From: Dinochytrium kinnereticum
Taxonomy: Eukaryota; Chytridiomycota; Chytridiomycetes; Chytridiales; Chytridiaceae
DNA length: 64,000 bases
Assembly (NCBI GenBank): GCA_027604005.1
Contig: JADGJT010000001.1
Coordinates: 181,764-245,763, forward strand
Reading direction: 5' to 3'
Positions 14,409 to 26,434 of this stretch are shown here, one piece after another. How positions within the stretch are numbered: the first letter of the stretch is position 1; each line of letters starts with the position of its first letter. The notes beneath the pieces were generated by a model. The model saw only the letters and a program-made list of their open reading frames with translations, was not told where the DNA came from and did no database searches. A program made the position numbers and the translations under genes.

Positions 14409-16850
14409 TTATGATCGTCCAATGTACTTTCGCGCAAGCTGAGAGCGTTTTGCGGCATATTCGTCACTGAGCTGCCGCATGGTCCGAAGATAGTACTCAT
14501 TCTTTCGCTCATTCTCGTGCTTCTTTCTCCATCCAGGTCCCCAAATCTCGCTCCTATTAGATGGTCAGTGAATTCCCATAGTAAATAGCAATGAGCCCAA
14601 CCGTTTAGGGAATAGGATGGTCATATCTTTCAGGGTTCTTTCTAAAGTTTCCTTAAACTTATATGCCGATGTCGAAGATGAATTCCTATTCGAGATAGTT
14701 GCCGTGATTTTGTCCCGCTGCAGGTTATACGCGATTCCATACCCTTTCTTCGCTAAAGGTGAGAATCCATACGTGAAATGATCAGCAGGTGAGATGTTGC
14801 TAGAGAAAAGCCCAAAGCGTGTTGCAGCTTTATATGCTTTACTGTCAAAAAGCTCGGCCGAGGAGATTTCGTTTTTCTCGACAAGCGCTGCAAGGGCCCT
14901 AAGATGTCCATCCATTCCTTTTCCTGTACTAGCCTCAGCGATACCTGCTGCTAGAGTCCTAACCGCTGCCGTGAAGAGAACTCGTTTATCGTCATACTGT
15001 AAAAAATCACCAAACATTAGACTCGGGTGCTGAATGTAAATCTAATCAACTGGATATACCAAAACATTATCGTCATCGAAAGTCGACACAAAGGCATTTG
15101 TCTCCTCCGTTAAGGTCCTTCCGACCGTGGTTCTCCCATGGCTAAACCCTCGCAAAGATACAGTCTCACCCGCTGCAGCTGGTACCTCGTGCAGTCTCCT
15201 CCATGTGATCAGAAGAGCAATCTGGAAAAAGGCGTCTGGGGAGCATTTGACTTTCACAAAAACAGAGAGTGAGTTACAGCATGTAGCAATCCAAAAAAGG
15301 GCTCACCAATCTCCTGGATATACCTCGTACCAAAAATCTCAAAATCGAGAGAAATACACTGGGAATCCGCAGAGAATGTCTTGGCTTCTTGCCCAGCATT
15401 CTTCAGAAGTGATCTGATTTCGTCGTTTACGACCCAGGTAAGCCTCGCAGGAGGAATGAGAGATTCGGCCGAGTTTGATTCTTTACTCTTAAAGGGTTCT
15501 CTGCAAAAAGCTTAATCGAAGATTTTTAAAAACTATTATCTACCGTGCGACAACTGCCTCAGCAATTCTAGCCATAGCGGTCACATCCACAGCCATGCTC
15601 TACAACGATAAGAAAACATAATCCAGGAGGTAGGACATACGTCTCCGTTAATTCCAGCTCTTCCATCAGGCGCCACAATCAGCTGCAGTCCTTTGTCGAA
15701 CCAGCGGTTTCGACCATCGAAGTTATGGAAGATCTGCTTATCGAACTCACGCTTCGATGATGAACCGTCCAGAGAAACGACGAATAAGGCAGAACTGATG
15801 TCCTTGTAGTTAATCTCATTTTGTTTATCAAGCTTCATAAGCTCAGAGAAGATCTTTTTGTTAGTCAGCAACAAAAGAGTGAAGCCTTCTTTTACCGAAA
15901 GACGGAGGCTTTTGCTTGCCGCGGTCATTAAACCCACAGGACTCTCGGATGAGCTCTTCAAACTTTCTTTACTTACAGAATAGAGCAATCTGTAAAGAAG
16001 GACCATTAATTGTGAAATTTGAACTGAGAATCAGACTTAAATCGTACCTCTCCAAGTCCTTTACAATAACCTTACTTCCGTCCCCTCTGTACACAGGAAC
16101 TTTGAAAAGCTGATCCTTGACTATCACGATGATATGTTTTCCATTACTCTGTGCACTCGAGGTTGATGCAGTCCCAGAAGTCCGATGTGATCCAAAAATC
16201 TTCGTGTACTGCTCCATGCAAAGAGGTTGATTGCCAGCATGGTCCGGCGAAAATGTTCCTCTGCGACCTGGTTAGAAAACAACAGCAAAGGCACAAAAAT
16301 ACTTTTCGATCGCCTCCTTAACCTGAATCAACCCGAAAATAAGCCCCGCTGCACGTTCAATTTGGAATGAGGACAAAACATCTCGAGGAGGAGGCTTATT
16401 AAGAAGCTCCTCTGGGTGAAGCGGGTGGTTTTTCAACTGCATCCAGAAGTTGGCATTCGCCATGTAAGGATCCCGCGAATACACAGTCTTTTGGTAAAGA
16501 GCTCTATTTGCCCAGGCAGCCTTTCACAGTGAGCGATACTTCCAAATAGCCACGAAAAAAACCTGTGCATTCTCATCCAAATCAACCAATCGTGCTTGAA
16601 GCTTCTCTCCAAGTCCTCCAGGTTCCGCAAATTGCTTCACCAGAGTTTCCGCCTTCTGATAATCACTAGCGGATACTAGTGGTTTACATGCTTTTAGAAG
16701 CTTGCCGCATGTGCTTTGGACAGATGGAATGGGTAGTCGAGGGAGTTTATCTTGATGCGAGAATGTTTGCTGGGCCAGCGTCGCCAGCGCTCGAGGTCGA
16801 TGATGCCTGGCGGTCCATCCCAGTTGATTTGGACACCTCGATCGTAGCAT
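14409..16850 (-). CDS. CAT2: Carnitine O-acetyltransferase, mitochondrial form
   Basis: ATG at 16850-16848. The N-terminus has an Arg-rich, acid-poor presequence (MLRSRCPNQLGWTARHHRPR), then the family signature 'LPRLPIPSVQSTCGKLL'. Further downstream are 'YSRDPYMANANFWMQL', 'EQYTKIFGSHR', 'RWFDKGLQLIVAPDGRAGI', 'SDEYAAKRSQLARKYIGRS' at the end, and a region 'LRGFSHGRTTVGRTLTEETN' that fits the conserved carnitine/CoA site. It transfers acetyl groups between CoA and carnitine for shuttling across mitochondrial or peroxisomal membranes. At least seven exons are joined by short introns. At the junction 15602-15648 the best splice gives '...GINGD|SMAVDV', where relatives have Glu-His-Ser; the catalytic histidine is not visible. 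The stop lies at 14411-14409, next to the CDK stop. Confidence 0.87.
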
Positions 16851-16953
16851 GACGAAAAAAAGTAAAATTCAATTTTTAGACAATAATAATATAGCTTTGA
16901 GACAAATTCGCTGGGGTGTACTGAATCTAATGCATGCTATTTCTATGCAACCT

Positions 16954-18529
16954 CTATTTATAGAACTTTGTTCTTTTGAACTTAGAAGGGCTGTAATCCT
17001 CCTCTCCGTCTTCGTCCTCTCCATCAGCGCTGGATGATGACCTAGTGTGACCTTCTGATTCACCAAGGTGCTCGTCCTCACCCCTCCCGTTCATTCTTGA
17101 CTTAGGAGACCCCGGTTGTTCTACGGCCACGTAGGCTGCAGGTGAAAGCTTTGCAACTTCTAAGGAGAATTAGAATCGGTTAGCTGAATAAAATAAAATA
17201 TAAGGAAGAAAAACCAAAAAGAAATAATGTACCTGCTTGAAGGATGTCGACTGTGTGGTGTATCAAATATGATTCAGAAAAAAGAATTGCAGGCAGAATC
17301 AGAACTTAAAGTATTTACCATCAAACTTTCTCTTCCTGTCAGCATCTGTTATGGTTCAAGTGGTAAGTGTAAGGGACTTCCAAGAAAGGAAAAGAAGAAA
17401 CAGAAAAAGTTACCTTCTTTGTAAATAGAGGCCAAAAATGATGTCATGTTCGTGATCACCTTGATCGAGTGTTATTCTCCAAGGGCAATAGCAGAACCTT
17501 ACCTGGTGATGCTTGCTTTGTAATAGCCGGCAAGATACCGTTTCAGACCATAGAAGATTATATGATTCGTGCAATTTCGCCCTAAAATATTTGTGTATAT
17601 ACAGAGAAAACATTAGGAAAACGCCAAATAGGAGATGAAAAGATTTAACGTATACAATTTCTCCTCCAGCTCGATGACTTTATTCGAAAGGCTGTCGATC
17701 TTATCATCTTTAGCCATAACCGGATCCGTTACGACAACGGAGGAGGTCTTGCCAGAGCTCGCTTTTGACGGAGCTTTCCTCTTGATATTTTGAAGAAGAT
17801 CAACCTCGCCCCGACGAAAGTCTGGATGCTGTACATTGAACCTTTGTCAGATTGACGTGGCCACTGCATACCATCCCACCTTAAACTCCCAGATCTCGGA
17901 GTTGTTGGAAAGTTTGTAGAAGGTGTCGTTAATTTTATGGAAACCGTACATATTGAGCTGGCGAACGAAGCTGGCAAACTAAAAGAGAAGGTTAGTACTG
18001 GCTAAAATACCAAAATGTACGTTGTTATGCTTAAAGTACTGAGGAAGAATGGTCTTTGAGAAATCTATTTGACTTAATCAGTCATTATGGCCAGAGTAGT
18101 AAACACGCCACCTGTTGGATTATTGACAATAAAAAACGTCCCCGTCGGATCCCAGCAAATGAGCTCATGCACATTAACATCTTCCAGCATGGTGTATAGC
18201 TTGTGAATGAAGGAGGCCTGGTTCGCAGCGGAGGGAATAATGTCACCCTTCTTTGAGTCTGCGGACGCGGAGTTGCTGTTTGGCGGAGGAGATGTTGGTG
18301 ATTTCTTTAGGCTCGAGGTATTGTTAATGCTTTGTGGTGTGGCTGGTGATGCATGCTGAAGCTGTTGCATTGGCTGTAGCAGTCGTATATGGGCGTGCGG
18401 GTCTGTGTGGAGGTGCAGTGGGATCGGCGAGTGCTGTTGCTGTTGATCTTGGGGGAGCATGGCGTGCTGGTGTTGCGAGAATTGATCCTGACTCTGCAGC
18501 TGGTGATGCCTCACCGCCATGGAGTCCAT
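16954..18529 (-). CDS. Heat-shock-factor-type DNA-binding protein
   Basis: Starts at ATG 18529 with a long Gln/His/Pro-rich leader (residues 1-100). The HSF domain follows: 'FIHKLYTMLEDVNVHELICW', 'FFIVNNPTDFSKTILPQYFK', 'NNFASFVRQLNMYGFHKIND', 'WEFKHPDFRRGEVDLLQNI'. It is split by three short introns (18068-18110, about 17980-18023, about 17831-17881). A short coiled coil comes next ('KIDSLSNKVIELEEKLYTAK'), shorter than the HR-A/B trimer region of classical HSF1. The tail is acidic/Ser-rich and ends 'SPSKFKRTKFYK'. HSF-domain proteins control stress, flocculation (SFL1) or oxidative response (SKN7). No receiver domain was seen, so SKN7 is unlikely. The internal splice pattern between 17160 and 17520 is not resolved. 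Confidence 0.82.
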
Positions 18530-18737
18530 CGCTAAGACGCGCCTGGAAGGTGACGATGGATGGTTGAAGGTGCTCTAGAATGCTCTTCTTTAGCCTATGG
18601 CCTTCAACTCCTTTGTCCTTGAGATCTCCACCAAAAATTGATTTTCAACAACATGTAGGTAAAGTCTAATTATTAAATAATAGTTGCGGGCGGTATATGT
18701 ACATCGGAGAGAAGGCAGTGGGTTGTGGTGCGTGGTA

Positions 18738-20131
18738 TCATGAGCTTAGTAGCTGCTTTAACATCTCCCGTCTTCGCAGGATGCGATCTCTCACTAGCTG
18801 TTCCTGCCGTGTCATCCTGCCAAGTGCATCGACCTGCCATCATGGGAAAGATATGATGAACGTGTAAGTATGGCGGGCGACAAATGATTTCATTTCCAAA
18901 CGAACCTCAACCCTCAGCTCCAGCTCGACTTCAGCTGTCTTGAGGTCATGCCAGCCTTCATGTATGCACTTGCCCTTAGTGCTACACATGGTCGGTAGCA
19001 GGCCTTCTCCAGAAGATTCTTTACCGTCCTTGTCATTGTCATTGTCATCAGCATCAGCATCGGTATCAGGAGGATCCATCACAATTCGGGAATCAAAGCC
19101 GCAATATGGAATTCCATCCGCAGCATCGACACATGTCGAAGCTCGTTTCACTGCAGAGTCGATGAACGCTAGCCGCCTTTCCAGAGATCGTATCTTTACA
19201 CATGACCTTTCTCGCCTACGTTTCATATCATCCAATTCCTTCAAGTCCTTCGCCTCATCTGCCTTATACGAGTGTAGCGGTAGGCGGGAAACGGGCTTGC
19301 CAGCCATTATGCACACTTCACCACCCGCTTTTGCTGTAGAACGTCGCGGGACCAGCCCCTTATTCAATGCAGATTGAAGCCTATGCTGAGCAATAGCCAT
19401 GCCGCAGTCCGAAGAGCAAAACCGAGATTTACGAATCGCTTCCTGACTCGGAACAACACTTTCACTTGACGCTGGAAAGTCAATGTACTTTTTGCAGGCA
19501 GACAGCACGACGAATGGGTTCTCCGAATTTGCCTCACGCATAGCGAATAGAAAAGCTTCGCAAGTCTGTTTCCAAACAGATCTCTTCCCCGTAGCCTGCT
19601 CACAAGGCTTGCAGAACCATAGAGATATGGCATCTACATCCTCCTCCTTAACATCTGCACATGAGCCGTGAAACCATTCATCACATCCATCACACTGTTG
19701 ACATATGGTTAAGGCCGATAGCATGTCTTTGTTCTTTTACCTGAATATAGAATGCTGAGTCGGAGTAAGGCTTTTGACAATAGCAGTAATTCTTGTTAGG
19801 ATCGTCCTCCATGCCATATTGTTGGCTGTCTACCGTCTCAACAGTATTAGCGGTCGCTTCTGGTGATTGGCGACGTCGCTTTCGCGGTCTCGACAGTTGC
19901 GTCCGATGCCGTTTTGCAGGCTTTTCTCCATTAGTAACGCAATTGTCCGAGTGAGAAGCCAACCTTTCTGACTCCATCGACCGGGTCTTTCTTCTTTCTC
20001 GGGTGATCCTGCTCCAGAATGTGTCCATTCGTCTTTCCATCACTCGCCCCATTGAGCTTCACAGCGCCATTGGCGTCCTCCACCAAAAAGTCATTGTCGG
20101 GGCCAGCGGTTCCATCGGCATGCTTGTGCAT
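18738..20131 (-). CDS. spp1: Cfp1/Spp1-type PHD-finger subunit of Set1/COMPASS
   Basis: Start ATG 20131-20129 ('MHKHADGTAGPDNDF'). A 44-nt intron with a TACTAAT branch site joins 'DGVRK' to 'PAKRHRTQLSRPRKRRRQSP'. The PHD finger reads 'YCYCQKPYSDSAFYIQ' then 'CDGCDEWFHGSCADV', with the tail 'LWFCKPCEQ'; an intron at about 19693-19740 splits it. C-terminal to it are the CFP1-type cysteine motifs 'RFCSSDCGMAIAQHRLQ' and 'CSTKGKCIHEGWHDLK', with a charged coiled coil between them. A last small exon ends 'MLKQLLSS'. These proteins read H3K4me3 and recruit the Set1 methyltransferase. No CXXC DNA-binding domain was seen, as in other fungal Spp1 proteins. The start codon is 47 bp from that of the divergent COP1 gene. 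Confidence 0.86.
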
Positions 20132-20178
20132 TTTGGGGCCTCTCCAGACCAAAATTCGAAAAATCCAAAGCAAAAATA
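20132..20178. promoter_or_regulatory. Shared 47-bp divergent promoter/5' leader, Cfp1-type and COP1-type genes
   Basis: Only 47 bp separate the start codons of two opposed genes. The gap is AT-rich with no clear TATA box. With so little room, transcription start sites of each gene must lie in or very near the other gene's leader. The two starts are supported by conserved domains beginning shortly after each ATG. Confidence 0.6.
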
Positions 20179-22743
20179 ATGTCGTCTGAGGACATGGGAC
20201 TAAAGGACGAGGACCTTGACTGGTAACTGGATGCCTGTTCGACAACGTCCTAAAATGAAGTCCAATATGTCTCGAGCTCATTAATGAAGCCTTCATGACC
20301 AAATGCGGTCATTCTTTTTGGTAAGCATCCGCTGGGCAGCTTACGAAAACACCGGAATTGCTGACAGCTTCCAAGCTACACTTGCATCGTCTCTCATTTG
20401 GAAACATCCCAAAACTGCCCAGCATGTCACGTTGTTCTATCTGCCGATCAGATATACCCTAATTATTTGCGTGGGTTTCGATACGCACTGCATTAAGTTG
20501 TCTGACACCAGCTAGTGAACAAGTTCATTGATAAATGGAAGGCGTCTGGCCAGCATTCGAAGAAGGCGACATTAACATCCACCGGAGTCACTGATCATGA
20601 ACAAAGAAAGAAAATGTCGAGTTTGGAGCCAGAAGGTAGGTTTACCTGGGCCTGACGTCAGCTCAGCCTTTAGAAATCGACAGTATTCTCGCCGAAGTTT
20701 TGAAAAGAAAGAAGGAGTTGGAGGAGAAGAAAGAGCAACAGGATTTATATCTTCTTGCGACTTTTCTGAAGAAAGCCAAGAGCGAGAAGATTAAGGTACA
20801 AAAGGGTCGTTGCCTCCCTAGTCGCTGACGCCTCTAAAGATGATGGAGCATTTGAAGCGAGTGCTGTCCTGCATTGATTCCGATTTATTATCAACAGAGA
20901 AAAGGCTTGCATCAGTTAAAGTATCGGAAGAAGCCTCAAAGACTCGGAAACGACCCTTCTCGGTTAGGCAATGCTCACACCCACAAAAAAACCAACATCT
21001 GTAGGAGCTCATCAAGGATGATATGGCCTATGATCTTGAAATAGAAAAAAGACCTGCCGGTAAATCTTTAATAACGGACGCAAAATCTCTTGATCTGGAC
21101 TCGAAAAGTAGGATGCTTCGTCATTTTGACGATATAGAGCAAGGCTACTTGGATTGGCGTCTTCGAGGTATTTTTCTGACACTCCAACTTCTTAACCGTC
21201 TTAAAGACAACGATGGCTCATCTTCATCTCTGAGCATGTTCTCCGAATCCCTCACACGGCTGTCTAAATTCTCTCGACTTAAAACTGTAGCAAAGATATA
21301 CTACGCTGATCGCCTTCTTACCGGTGCCGCATCCATCATATCTTCGATAGGCTTCGATCGTGACGACGAATTCTTTGCAACAGCCGGGGTTACGCGGAAG
21401 ATCAAGATCTTTGATTATGAGAATGTCGTCACCGACTATAGGGATGTGAGAGGGTCAAATAAGAGAAGGAATCAAGGGTTCATCTCTGCTCGGCGTTTAG
21501 AACGATCGAGGAGCTCTGTGGGGTTTGAAGATGCTGTGGTAGAGTACTCTAAAGAAGGAGAGGCAAATGATGATGGAAGGGATATGGATGATGTACCGAG
21601 GTTTCCAATTCTTGAAATGGGGAGCAGGTCGAAGATCAGGTACGCGTTTTGGTGCTTAAATTTGAGTTGTCTGCTTCGCTCTTCGTTCCTTTTGCCTGCC
21701 GTTGGTCTTGATTTTTTCTTTGTATTGATATTGCTGGAATTATCGGAACCTGCTTATAGCTGCCTGTCTTGGAACCCATACATAAAGTCCCACATGATTT
21801 CATCCGACTATGAAGGAATAGTAACTTTATGGGACGCCAATCAAGGGACCCCCATCCACTCGTTTGAAGAGCATGAGAAGAGAACATGGTCTGTACATTT
21901 TTGCCAAACAGACCCACTGCTTTTCGCTAGCGGAGGCGATGACACAAAAGGTCTTCTAATTGTAAAAGGCTTCTTCTGTTAACATTTTTCAGTTAAAATA
22001 TGGTCGACCTCACAAAAGGCATCCATAGCTTGTATTGACTCTAAGGCGAACGTCTGCTCCGTCAAATGGAACCCGAACAGCAGTTATGAGCTAGCATTTG
22101 GATCAGCTGGTAAGGAACCATACAGCCACAGGCAATCAATGTAATTATATACTATTTAGACCACAACGTTCACTACTACGACCTCCGGAAAGTATCAGCA
22201 CCCGTCGTCGTGTTTACAGGCCATCGAAAGGCCGTATCCTACGTAGATTTTCTCTCAAGATCCGAACTCGTTTCCGCATCAACAGATTGCACTCTCCGGT
22301 GCTGGAATCTCGATAACACCAACACTCACGCCTCAACCCCCACACCCTCTTCCCCGGATCCCTTTGAGAATCGCTGCACTCGTGTCTTCTCTGGTCACGT
22401 TAATGAGAAGAATTTCGTGGGGCTTTCAGTGAACTCTACGGGGGAATTTATCTCCTGCGGTTCTGAGACCAACTCGATCTTCACTTATTATTCGAGGCTT
22501 TCGCAGCCTATCATCGTGCATCCTTTTGGGAAGCCTATTGAGAGTATTCACGTGAGTTCTTTCTTTGTGGCTTGCTTTGTGAACGAGAGCGTGGGAAATA
22601 TTAACGGGTTATGTTAGGGGGGTGAGGTCCCAGAAGATGATCCCTCCCACTTTGTAAGCAGCGTATGCTGGAAGAGAAAATCGCCCGATATCCTTCTCTC
22701 CGCTAACTCGCAGGGCCGCATCAAGGTCCTTCAAATGCAGTGA
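20179..22743 (+). CDS. COP1: COP1-type RING/coiled-coil/WD40 E3 ubiquitin ligase
   Basis: ATG at 20179. Two short introns interrupt the RING, which reads 'LDCPICLELINEAFMTKCGH', SFCYTCI, 'LETSQNCPAC', a complete C3HC4. A Lys/Glu-rich coiled coil follows ('VLKRKKELEEKKEQQDLYLL', then around 20840 'MMEHLKRVLSCIDSDLLSTE'). The linker leads into a seven-bladed WD40 propeller: 'IISSIGFDRDDEFFATAGVT', 'SDYEGIVTLWDANQG', 'EEHEKRTWSVHFCQTDPLLF', 'WNPNSSYELAFGSADH', 'GHRKAVSYVDFLSRSELVSA'. It ends 'SQGRIKVLQMQ' at 22743. COP1 targets transcription factors carrying VP motifs for degradation; in plants it acts with SPA and DET1, in animals with Trib and DET1. The domain order and WD40 sequence match COP1, not a generic WD40 ligase. 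Exons between 20516 and 21022 are small and their boundaries approximate. Confidence 0.88.
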
Positions 22744-22855
22744 CGACTCACGACTCTGTCGCAAGCGAATAAGAAAAAAAAAAAAGAAATGAAAAAGACC
22801 AATCATCAAAAAGCATTACATCCTTGTCAATATATTTCTTTTATCCGTGCAATGC

Positions 22856-25800
22856 TTAAATTGTTCCGAACCGCTCAATCTCGTCCAGGCCTCTTCTTGA
22901 AGGGGTTGGAGAGAGCGAGAGAGCTCGGGCTGGGAGGGCTGGTGGAGGGGTGGGAGTAGATGGGTTGCTTTCGATGCGCATTACATTGCCGATAGAGCGT
23001 CGGCGTTTTCGCTTCTTTTTTTGTTTGCTGATGGATAGAATGGGGTTGGAGATAAGCATCCACGAACATATAATAGCAATAGACTCACGTGCTAATCCCA
23101 TGAACACTCTCCATGGATCCCCCCAGAGGCGACACATTCTCCCTTAACTCCTCAACATCAGCCTCCCCAAGCACCGTGTCCGATCCAACCCTTTCCCCGC
23201 CCTCCCCCTTCCCAAACCACCAAAACAACGACCCACTCTTCCTCATCCCCCCTGGTCGAACCACGGGTGAAATCGGAGGAGAAGTCACAGACGGCCCTCC
23301 GGTTGAAGGCGAACCGACAGGAGATGACGTGGACACAACCGTCGCGGTCTTCTGTTTCCCTTTCACACGTGTAGGGCCGCTTGAGGTTGGTTTTGGGGGA
23401 CGAGCGATCGGACGCGGCGGTGCGGAGGGGTCAGGACGAGTGAGTCGGATTGGTTGTGGGGAGGAGATGGGGTTGTCGTAGGTGTTTGGACGAAGGGGTA
23501 GGATGCTTTGGATGAATATTCTTGAGGCGAGGAGGACGATTAGGCCCACTAAGAAAATCTCGGTGTAGATGTGACGTTTCATCTTTTGGTGATTAGATTG
23601 AGGGTGTTAGTTTGTTTTTTTGGTTATTGTTTTCCCTTTTACTTGGAATTTGGGAGACGAACCTGCTCCTCCACCTTTTCGATGAGGACGGAAAAATCGC
23701 GGATTTTCATGTCAGAGTGCATTCTGTCACGTTCAATGTCACGGATTAAAGATCGCCAGGAAGATTCGTAATCTCGAACCTGAATGTTAGGATTGGTGAA
23801 GAAAGAATTAAACAATCAATCAGTCAATATAAAATACTGGCTACAGGACTACGCCAAGCGCTATACACCCAAAAAAAACCAGAACAAAAAAAAGAGGCAA
23901 TAAAGGATTGTCCAATTAACAAAATCAATATAAAAAAATCGAAGAACAAGCTCTGCACCCACCAACTCCCTGACAATCTTCAACGAGGTACGATTACACT
24001 CCAAAACCGCCACCCCAACCGTCTCAGCGCTCGAAAGCTCTACCCTCCTAAAAGCCTCATGATAAGCCCTCGACGTCTCCTCAATATACTTGTAAGAAAG
24101 TGATGCGTTCCTCTCCAATAACGACAGCCTCTTTGAAATTGTCTTAAAGATCGATTCTTGCGTCGTGGAAGTCACTGGAGCTCCTTGCGAGACCGTCGAA
24201 GCTGCTGGTCGGTCCACCGACAAGGAGGAGGTGGGTTTAACCTGATCAAGAATATCGGGGGATGGTGATGGGGTTACGATGGGAGAGGAGACGGATGACC
24301 CTGTTGTTGAGTCCGTGGGGAACGGTTCCGAGGCCATAAACTCGCGAAAGTAATCCGGCGATAAGATCCAAGACGACCTAGAGCTCCCACCTCCCTCCTC
24401 CACTGTCGGTTCCGAAACGGCCACCGACACAACCTGCTTCACCTCGCCTTTCACCCCCTCAATCTCGGGATACACTCTCTTTGAGGACTGAAGAATGGGA
24501 TGGATGTAATCCGATCTTGTCCAGATGTATCCTCCACCGATGTTTCGAACGGATTCTTTGGCGACGGCGGTGACGGCTGCGATGGCCTCTGCCTCCTCTG
24601 CGGCGTTCGTTTTCGCGAGCTCCTCTTCTTCCGCTTTGAAGGCTTCCATCTCGGTTGTGCCGTACACTCGGAGGAGGGTAAGGGGACAGTAGAATTCGGT
24701 GCCGTAGTGAGAGAGGAATTCGATGCGCATGTAACGCGCAAAGATGAGGGGTTGGTTCACCGAAAAATGCTGCAAGTTGGACGTCATCATAAACATGGCA
24801 AACACGAGAGAGAAAAAAGCACCCATCGAAATAAGAAGAAAAACGAGAAACGAACAAAAAAAACACAGAGGAAATCAAAGTGAAACCCCCCTCACCCACC
24901 TGAATACCCCTAACATTACTCGCCAAAAAGTTTCCTAACACCTTCCAACCATCTTTAGGCGGATACCTCTCCGAAACCAACACCCTGAACTCGCGAAAAT
25001 TGCTCGAAAAGTACTCAAAATTCGCCACCGCGATAATGTCAATCAAGATATTATCACACAGCTCAACCATCACAAATCTCTTGCCCCCTCCTGGAGGTGT
25101 GCACTGACTCAGCATGTACTGGTCTTTGTTCCCTATCAGGATCGAGGATGTTGATGAGGACCCAGAAGAGGTACCGAGAATCAGAGCGCCGCAGTCGAAG
25201 GACGCATAGTTGAATCTTTGCTTGAGGGTTTTCAGGTCGGGGTTTGTGGGATCCATTGGGGGTTCGGGAGAGGCTTGGGTTTGTTTGGGTGGCGGTGGGG
25301 TTGGGGATTCGGTTGAAGGTTGAGGTTCAGGGGCTGTTTGGACGGAGATTGGTTTTGGAGGGGTTGGCGGTTCGATGATGGGAATGGACAGGGTTGGTGT
25401 TGACTTTATGGGTTCGGTGGGTGACGGTGCTGGTGACTCTGTTTCTGGATGAAGATTCTCTGTGAGGTCTGTGGTTGAGCCAACCGTCTCTGTGGTTTGG
25501 ATGGGGTTTTTTGAATGGGTTGTGGGTGAAGTCTACATACTGTTAATGCCCGTGCATAATACAAAGCAAAAGGCCTTAAACAAAAGCAATAAAAAAAAAG
25601 GAAGCACCCCCAAATCTCACCTCCGTCATGCTTTCGACGCCTCGGGAACTCTTATCATCATCGACCTCCTTAACCCCTTTGCCAACCTCATAACCCACCA
25701 AACCATCATCCTTACCAACCTCAACCCTAACCTCATCCACAATCTCAACCCCACCCTTCTCTACAATCCCACCTTGAACCTCCTCTAAAACTATCTTATC

Positions 25801-26434
25801 AACCTCATCAACCCGATGCGCGCCGCCAATACTCCCCAACACCCCATCCCCCTCCATCCCCGCTTTGCGATCCCCGAAATCCTCCATGGCCGACGCACCC
25901 ACGGGCTCCTCAGCGTCCTTTCTTTCCGCGGGCGCGTCCAAAGATGGTGCGTGCGAAACTATGCCGAGGATGGGGTTTGATGGCGTGGGTAAGATGGGTT
26001 GTGGTTGAGGAAGCTGTAGACGGTGAACAATAATTAAATCAAATATCAACATCAACATGATTAGATTTGACTGGGGAGAAGGAAAAGAACGAGAGGGGGA
26101 GGGTGTGAGGTTTTAGAATGTTAACGCGGGTTGAGGTGGGCTATGGGGTGTGATTTTGATGTGATGTGATGCGGTACTGGGTACTGCTTTTGTCTTTGGA
26201 TGGGTGTTGTTACGGAACATCCCATACTGCCACATCTCCGCATCCAGTTCAATCACATAACCCCCAAACCCCATCAAGGAAAAGGTAAGGAAAAAAGGAA
26301 GCAGTGCCAACAAAACCCACCTCACTCTCAACCATCGCAGCAACAACACCCAAAACGTCACCTCCAATCCCATCCTCCCCAACTCCACCCCGAACCGACA
26401 CCAACCCCATCAAAATCATCAATACTCCTCTCAT
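22856..26434 (-). CDS. SLP1: SLP1/SUCO-like SUN-domain membrane protein
   Basis: Proposed start ATG 26434-26432 (MRGVLMILMGLVSVRGG), a signal-peptide-like segment. A Pro/Ser/Glu-rich lumenal region follows in exons near 26021-25625 and 25534-25257. The SUN domain starts at about 25220: 'RFNYASFDCGALILG', 'NKDQYMLSQCTPPGGGKRFV', 'ELCDNILIDIIAVANFEYFS', 'FREFRVLVSERYPPKDGWKV'. After an intron (about 24900-24772) it continues 'ARYMRIEFLSHYGTEFYCPL', 'LLRVYGTTEMEAFKAEEEEL'. A coiled-coil-like stretch leads to a transmembrane segment ('IFLVGLIVLLASRIFIQSIL', ~23560) and a Pro/Ser-rich cytosolic tail with a KKKRKRRR basic cluster. SLP1/SUCO proteins are ER or nuclear-envelope proteins that protect folding of membrane proteins. 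The first two exons are the least certain; an alternative start at 26388 reads through with a transmembrane-like segment. Confidence 0.82.
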
